The position numbers were made by a program, and so were the translations under genes. Below the pieces are notes generated by a model that was not told where the DNA came from, searched no databases, and saw nothing but the letters and a program-made list of their open reading frames with translations. From NCBI GenBank assembly GCA_009599575.1, contig VWND01000001.1:744001-808000 (forward strand): a stretch of 64,000 nt of DNA. The letters are read 5' to 3'. Source of the DNA: Blumeriella jaapii (Eukaryota; Ascomycota; Leotiomycetes; Helotiales; Drepanopezizaceae). Below, piece by piece: positions 58,063 to 64,000 of the stretch; within the stretch, counting starts at the first letter, position 1, and each line of letters opens with the position of its first letter.

Positions 58063-59454
58063 GTACATAGTTGTGGTGATTTGGGAGGCTCCTGGATTTG
58101 CAATGATACCACTGTTTCTGCTCTGTTCCTGGCTGCGCTCCTGGCTTTTCCAAGAACCTTCATTCCGCTCTGCCTCGTCCTATCACCACTTGCTCATCCT
58201 CTGCTGGGTTGGAAGCCTACCTGGCCGAAGTCCTATTGACATCGCGCTACTCCCGTGCCTCGAAGCGCCGCTCTCGAGGTAGGTATAGGTAAGGTACGCA
58301 CAGTACTTCCGCCCCCCTTCCGCAGTGCAGAGCTCCGCACACACACACGCATACGCACGAATCTGTCTGCATAGGTAGGTAGAAGACCATGAGAGCCAAC
58401 GACTTCTCCACTTCAAAAACGACCAACACTCGGCCAGACCCCGACCCCGCCCCCCATACGTGCTATTCGCTTCGGCACCCTCTCTCTCCCCGACGTCGCG
58501 ACTCCCACTCACGTGAGCACGCGCCTCTGGGGCGGGCCGACGACGCAAAGAGGGGTGGAGGTAGCTGCGTTGTAAAGCCTCATGCTGGTGAGGCACTTTT
58601 CGTTATCTTCTGCTTACTTTTCTTTTCTGTGTTCTGCTCTGCTCTTCTCTGCTCTGCTCTGCTCTGCTCTGCTCTGCTCTGCTCTGCTCCTCTCTTCTCT
58701 CTTTTCTGCTCCTCTCCGGCCCTGCCCTGCTCTGCCCTGGCCGTCCCTCGCTTCTCGCTACGGGAGCGTGCCTGCACGCTCTTTGGGTACCTAGTAGGAT
58801 AAACAGCTCGCTCGTGCGTAAGGCCGGTTCTTGAAGTCAAACCCTGGGGAGGGGTCCGGGGCCGTGATTGCAGTGCGTTCGGTGGTAGATGCAGAGGGGG
58901 GGTGTTGGAATCCGTCGGAAGTGTAGGGAGTGGACAGAGAGGAGAGGGGGAGAGAGATGGGACGGAAAATGGAAGGCAAAGAGAGCGGTACTGAAAAGAG
59001 GAAAATCATGCGCTGAAGAGAGAGAGAGAGCGTTGTTGTGTCTCGGCGTGTTGCGGGCTGTGTTTGGGAATTGCGGAATATGGTTTGTCTAGGTATCTAG
59101 CTTGGTAAGACTTAGGGAGAGGGGAGGGGAGAGGGCAGCAAGAGGGAGGGCGGGATAGCTCGTTTTTCAAAAGTTTGGATTGGGTATCTTCTGCGCTGCT
59201 GCGTGAGCACTTATGTCTGAACATCTACAGCACCTTGTCCGTCTGAATCTCATCTCATCCCATCACATCACATCACATCCCTTCCACGTACTATCCTCTC
59301 CTTTCCACTATTGCGAGCAGCTTCCACGGCTGTTAATATGTACATCATATCCATTGAGACGGAGTCAAAGCCGTCTATCCAATCATCCTACCGAGTCAAG
59401 ACATCCTGTGCTTTTGCGGGCAAGGCCTGCGAGCCAAAGACTTACTCGCGTTCG
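58063..59454. other. Intergenic with simple repeats
   Basis: Contains the CTCTG pentanucleotide tract, a CACA/ACGC tract near 58336 and GA-rich sequence near 59010. No gene recognised. Confidence 0.5.
58634..58688. repeat. CTCTG pentanucleotide microsatellite
   Basis: About ten units of CTCTG with one interruption (CTCTT). Confidence 0.9.
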
Positions 59455-61280
59455 TTACCGACCAGGATTCGTCCAGCCTGGACCCTGGGGGAAGTCACCC
59501 GTGTCGTCGAGGCTCCGATAGAGCCGCAGCCATGATCTGACTTCAGAGTGTATGAGATCCGAATCCCCGCTGTCCGAATCGTCGCTGCATGCATCGCCGC
59601 TCTCTGCCGATTCCAAATCAGAAGCGAGCATGTCGGAGCTGGACGAATCACTGTCTTCGGGGGACACCGGACGCCAGGTCTGGGGGGATGGCCGGTCAAG
59701 ATTGCTTCGGTCCATGGACCAACGCGCCGCAGCTTGGTCCTCCGGGAACATGGCTTCGAGCATCGAAGACGAAGACGGGTGTTCCCGAGCCGGGACGAGC
59801 GAGCCGTTTACGACCAAGAAGCGACCGCTGTCTTCTTGGAGCTGGAGGTTGGTTGACTTGGACAAGCGCTCAACTTCCGATCCGTAGCTCGCGGCGAGCG
59901 CTTTCTCCAGAAAATCAGACTGCAAGATCTGCACGAACTTCCGTAGCCTGATCGCGTTGTTAGTCTGGACGGCATGAGGCGGACCCAATTGGTGACTTAC
60001 TCGGAGAGTCCCGTCCTCAGGGAGAGGTGAAGATCCCTCATGGCCGCCTGATGGGGGCCGTCTCGGGCATGCTGGCACTGCTCCGACGTGGCGAGGAAGT
60101 TGGGAATGTTGAACCGGCCCATCCAGAGCTTCAGGAACTTCCAGAAGACAGTAGTCTCGTCGAAGAAGTAAGGGGTCCCGGAACTTCTGGCAATCGTGTT
60201 GATGCACTCCTCAATCGCCGTCGACACGCGACAAAGAGACGCCGAATAGTCGCAATGCCGCCTCAGCGCGCGCACAAACCGATCTGCGGCGACGGGAGTG
60301 TCGCCTGGTACGTAGCTGGCCGGGAATTCTTGTCGCTCCATCTTGGATAGCAGGCTATCGAACGTCACCTGGAAGGAAGACTGGGACCGCAATCTAAGGA
60401 CTTGCTCCAGGCAACGTTCTCGAAGGAACTTCTCGGGGATGTGCAGCAACGGCAAGGCGACGAAGCTTTGTCTGACCTCCTTCTCCTTCTCCTTTCTCTT
60501 GCCCTTGCCCTTGTCGCTAGGCTCCGCGGTGTCGGCGATCATTATAGCTTGGAACTGGCCGTCCTTGAAGCAGAAACTATTCTTGTACTGGTGATAGTGA
60601 CCTTGAAGGCCAGTCCCCTTGACTAACAGATTGCAACGCAGACGCCACTCGGCGGTGAGGTGCTCATCGTAAAAGACTTGCAGGTAGCGGTCGAAGTTCT
60701 CGTAATGGTTGGTGAGAGTACTGAGAGCGTATAAAACCAGAGGCTCAGTCGGGACCTGATCACGCGCAGAATCGTCGACGTTGTACGGAATGCCCGGGCA
60801 GATGGCAGCGCAGGCAAGCTCTACGTTCTTGCAATCGTACTTCAACTTCGAGATGGCCTCGGTGGGGTTGCTGTAAGCCATGACGGAAGGCCCAAAGGTC
60901 TTTTCAATCCGCTGGATCTTGTCGCAGAAGGCGCGTCGGTAGTGCCTTTGAAGTTCGTCGATGCATCTGGCATTGACAATATACGACACTGCGGGAGGAA
61001 GGTCGTTGTATCGGAACTTGGTCGGCTTTGCGTTCATGTGCTGGTCGAACATAAGGATTGTCGCGACTTTCAGGAAGGGGTGGACGACCTCAAAGCTGGG
61101 CTCTTCCATGAAGCCGGAAGCGGGCTTCGATGCGCGAGACTTGGGGTAGCCAGCTCTCGTCGCAGAGGTTGCAGAGGAGTTCGATCTTACCGCAGAGTTC
61201 CACGCACTCGAGAGCGAAAGAGAATCCGAAACCGCGGTCGAAGGCCGGGAAGACGGACCTGCGACTGTAGGTGGTGACAT
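59455..61280 (-). CDS. Unrecognised fungal protein, 590 aa
   Basis: Two exons, 61280-60001 and 59947-59455, joined by a 53-nt intron (donor GTAAGT, acceptor GATCAG), giving RTGLSE joined to LRKFVQILQSDFLEKALAAS. The start is taken at MSPPTVAGPSSRPSTAVSD; the frame is open further upstream (to 61493), but that part is low-complexity. The core is helical with conserved-looking blocks (EPSFEVVHPFLKVATILMFD, RYNDLPPAVSYIVNARCIDE, DEHLTAEWRLRCNLLVKGTG) and a charged insertion GKGKRKEKEKEV. The C-terminus is acidic and Ser-rich (SPEDSDSSSSDMLASDLES). I do not recognise a domain. Length and layout suggest a single cytosolic or nuclear protein. Confidence 0.75.
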
Positions 61281-63797
61281 GGCTGGGAGCGCTACCGTGT
61301 CGAGCTTGAATACAGTTGTTGATGACTGCAAGATGTTCGAGACGGGCGCTGAAAGAGAAAGAGAGTATGTGATGTTGGCACAGAATGATGTTGGGACAGA
61401 ATGATGTTGTCCGAGAAGGGTGTTGGTCGAGAAGGGTGTTGTGAGGTTGAAGTGGAAGAGGTGACTCAAGGAGGTTTTGCAGAGGGGGGCCAACGGCGAG
61501 GAAAATGTATTTTGAACTTCCGACCCGCTTGGCTTTTTGCCCTGACGACAACACTGTAGACGCTGCCATACTATGTACTACGCCCCGGTCGGAAGGAACG
61601 CTACTTCTGTGCCATTGAGAGAAAGGATGTCAATGACTGACCTGGGCTCGGTGCAGTTCCCCCTACTTACTAGTCCTAAATCTCTTCTGAAGCAAGATGA
61701 TCTTGGAATTGGGACTCTGACTGCGCTTGGCCTTAGGCATAGCACCATGCGGATGTCGGTTCTACGAGGAAAAACAAGGCCAAAAGGCCGCCGTTTCCTC
61801 CACGTCGTGACAGATGGCGCGCAGCTAGGAGGAACCTCAGGAGGCCAGATGGCAGTCACGGACCAGCGAGCAGAGCAATTGCCCAGAGGCCGGTGTAAAC
61901 AAGTATCTCGGTGTCCTCAGCGTCTATGCTGTCTGGCATCGTGGAGCTCGTTGTCGTTCTTGGCGCTAGGCCGTTGCTGCCCTGGATGTTTACCTCCAAG
62001 CAATTAGCCGAGGAGGTAAAAGAAGCAGCGGCAACAATGCCCCCAGCCCCTCCCCCGTCCCCGGTCTGACAGAACTTGAGCTCCTGTCCCGGAATCCTGT
62101 CCAAGGATAGGTTTTGGCCAGAATTGTCGGGCAGCATAAGTGATCAAGTGTGACTCTCTCGCGCCAGTGACAGAGCATCATCGTCGAATCCCGCCATCGT
62201 CAACTTCAGCTTCGGCAGGGATAGCTTAGGCCGGCCATCATCCATTTCTGTTTCCTGGTCAGGATTGCATCGGAGCCGGGTAGATGTATCGAGCCAGCTA
62301 CATTTTTGGGGCCGAAAGACGTTGGAAACCTTCCAGCGACGAGTCTTTCAAGCTCCGACGCTGTGGCTGCAATGGCTCGCCATACCGACGTTCTGCCCTC
62401 TGATAGGACGCCGAATAAACATGATCTCGATTGGAGATTGGGACAGATGCCTGTGGCTGCAGAAGCATCTTTCCATCACTGCGACACAGCACGGCTGAAG
62501 TATCTTGCTGACATTGGGTGGAGAGAGGCTCTCAGTACCATTCATTGCCCGGCACGAAGACTTGTCTCGCGGTTGAGCGGCCCCGAATCGGCAGAAGAAA
62601 GGACTGGAGGCCTGCGCCTGGTCATGAAGGCCCAGGTGGGCTTGATGGCTATCTGGGCTTTCCCGATGGAACTTTGGCATATGTTTGATTGGGATGTTGT
62701 CGCACATCGAGGTAGGCACTGGCGGCAATCGTTATTAAAGACTCCTTAGAAGATATATATAACATACGATATTTACAAGGTCGTCTACTTTAGTGTTATC
62801 TTAGTTTTTATATCTATTTGGATTCGTGCCACAAGATGATGACGCACAGGAGAAAGCTGTTATGGTTCGCAGTGTTGTGTTGTGTGGAAGTTGTCCTCAA
62901 CAAGCGAGGGGTTGAAGATCGCGGGAGGAACCTTGTCTTCTACGGAGATCTGCAGCGGGAAATCTGTACTGTTAGAAGAAATCCTTACTGACCTCTTTTC
63001 AGACATGTATTCTACATCCTTCTACCCTTTTGCAAGTTCAAAACAAGAAGCCACCAGCTTCGTACTCAGTTGCGGTTCATTCACGTGATAAACCACGCAG
63101 GCTATCCAAATGAGAAATTCCGACTCGAGCATTTGACACAGTGCATAGATCTCGTCAAAGACTTCTGATGTGAAATATTCAGGCGCATCGACAGTACTTC
63201 TTAAACCTTTTAATAAGGTGAAAACAAAATGCCCTCAGCGTCGTAATCAGTCATTGTCCAATAACAATACACACTACAGTGCACAGCTTATCCACGCTAG
63301 CATTTCCGACTTTAGCATTCGACACAGTGATCTTAATCTAGGTGATCATCTCTGTTCGGATCTAATTCTAGGATTTGTTAACGTCCGGTGAATGCTTGAT
63401 GTTTCGGTAGGCCAAACATATGTGCTGTGAGATGCGAGTTTTGGTGGTAACCACCTACCTGCCTTGGGTTCAAATTTATACCAAGTTATTCTTTTTCAAC
63501 CAAGTGCCTTACATCACGGTGCAATCGATTCCTTCTAGAGTATCAAAAAGCAGTGACGTGCCTCATGGATCCCCGGAATGCAACCGGTCGGGGCGCCGAG
63601 CGACATCGAAGCCGAAGCTTTGGACGGACCGACCTTCCTCCCTTGCTCCCTTTCCCTTCCCACACAACCTTCCCACCTCATCCCTTTCTCGACACAACAC
63701 AACTCAACTCAACTTACACACACTTTCCGCCCTTCTATCTGTATACCACGTCCACACACCGCGACACACTCAATCGGCTTCCTGATATCCCCAAACC
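61281..63797. other. 2.5-kb region without a supported gene
   Basis: Near 61373-61445 there are short direct repeats (ACAGAATGATGTTG, GAGAAGGGTGTTG). ORFs such as 62306-62749 begin with non-ATG codons and have no motifs. Confidence 0.5.
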
Positions 63798-64000
63798 ATG
63801 TCTACCCGCAAGCGCAAGGCCGACGACGAGGAGCTCGTGGCGCTCCCCTCCGACAGCGAGGGAGAGGAGGAGGAAGAGTACGTCGTTCCCATTCTTTCCC
63901 CTTCGTTCCCCTCATTCATTCATCGCGCACCTATCGATGCATGGAGCGTCTCAATTGGGTTCTGCGCAACTTCGCGCTAGATCTATACATCACCTGTTTG
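63798..64000 (+). CDS. 5' end of a gene running off the window
   Basis: ATG 63798 starts MSTRKRKADDEELVALPSDS, followed by an acidic run. A consensus donor GTACGT at 63878 follows GAGGAAGA, so exon 1 is probably 80 nt and the rest lies outside the window. The basic-then-acidic start suits a nuclear or chromatin-linked protein; I cannot name it. The preceding CA-rich leader (CACACACCGCGACACACTCA) fits a 5' UTR. Confidence 0.6.

Noticed and set aside
57070..58068. 332-codon minus-strand frame over the thioredoxin-PITH gene
   Set aside because: Arg-rich antisense of a very GC-rich gene; no family features.

Overview
This window looks like nuclear DNA of a filamentous ascomycete (Pezizomycotina); I cannot fix the class. 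The evidence is short GT-AG introns of about 40-160 nt, often with CTRAY-like branch points, and a typical fungal gene set: a GH72 glucanosyltransferase, a ChAPs exomer protein, a Dap1-like cytochrome b5-fold protein, LEA/DUF3659 proteins and GPI or secreted proteins. Compact, GC-richer gene islands alternate with AT-richer gene-poor stretches (about 31.1-37.5, 40.5-43.5, 47.3-50.0 and 51-54.3 kb).

Region by region. 0.1-1.8 kb: a Gfo/Idh/MocA oxidoreductase (-). 2.5-2.7 kb: a tRNA-like Pol III unit whose anticodon arm is split by about 160 nt. 6.5-24.4 kb: a stretch rich in low-complexity, stress-protein-like genes. It holds a nine-exon LEA/DUF3659 protein (-), a divergent LEA-like protein (+), two small proteins sharing a C-terminal motif of the form LDLxVEVxLxAxxxGDVT, and a small Gly-rich hydrophilin-like protein. 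Interspersed are a DUF676-type lipase-like gene with two frame breaks and two conserved fungal proteins. 25.1-31.1 kb: a coiled-coil protein, a hotdog-fold thioesterase and a Dap1-like protein. 31.1-37.5 kb: no convincing gene. 37.5-40.5 kb: a GH72 enzyme that seems to run into a Ser/Thr-rich stalk, a membrane helix and a cytosolic tail. 43.5-51 kb: a candidate secreted effector with a Kex2 site, a Cys-rich protein behind a 223-bp tandem duplication, a secreted CIA30-domain protein, and a GPI-type wall protein with nine 17-residue repeats. 54.3-64 kb: ChAPs protein, thioredoxin-PITH protein, an unrecognised 590-residue protein and the first exon of a gene that runs off the end.

The most unusual signal is at 20213-20323. 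The last coding segment of a small gene is tandemly duplicated so that the upstream copy lies within a 60-nt GT-AG intron. Retaining or splicing that intron gives two nearly identical C-termini. The copies differ at ten synonymous positions, one conservative amino-acid change and a swap of stop codons, which suggests both encode protein. A related gene at 21937-22616 also has a possible intron next to its stop, and a Cys-rich gene at 45234 has its stop codon inside a strong 5' splice site, so stop-proximal splicing may recur here.

Several conserved genes carry frame breaks that introns do not explain well (about 15660 and 16485 in the lipase-like gene, 30995 in the Dap1-like gene, 40175 in the GH72 gene, perhaps 1338 in the oxidoreductase). 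Assembly indels or real decay would both fit.
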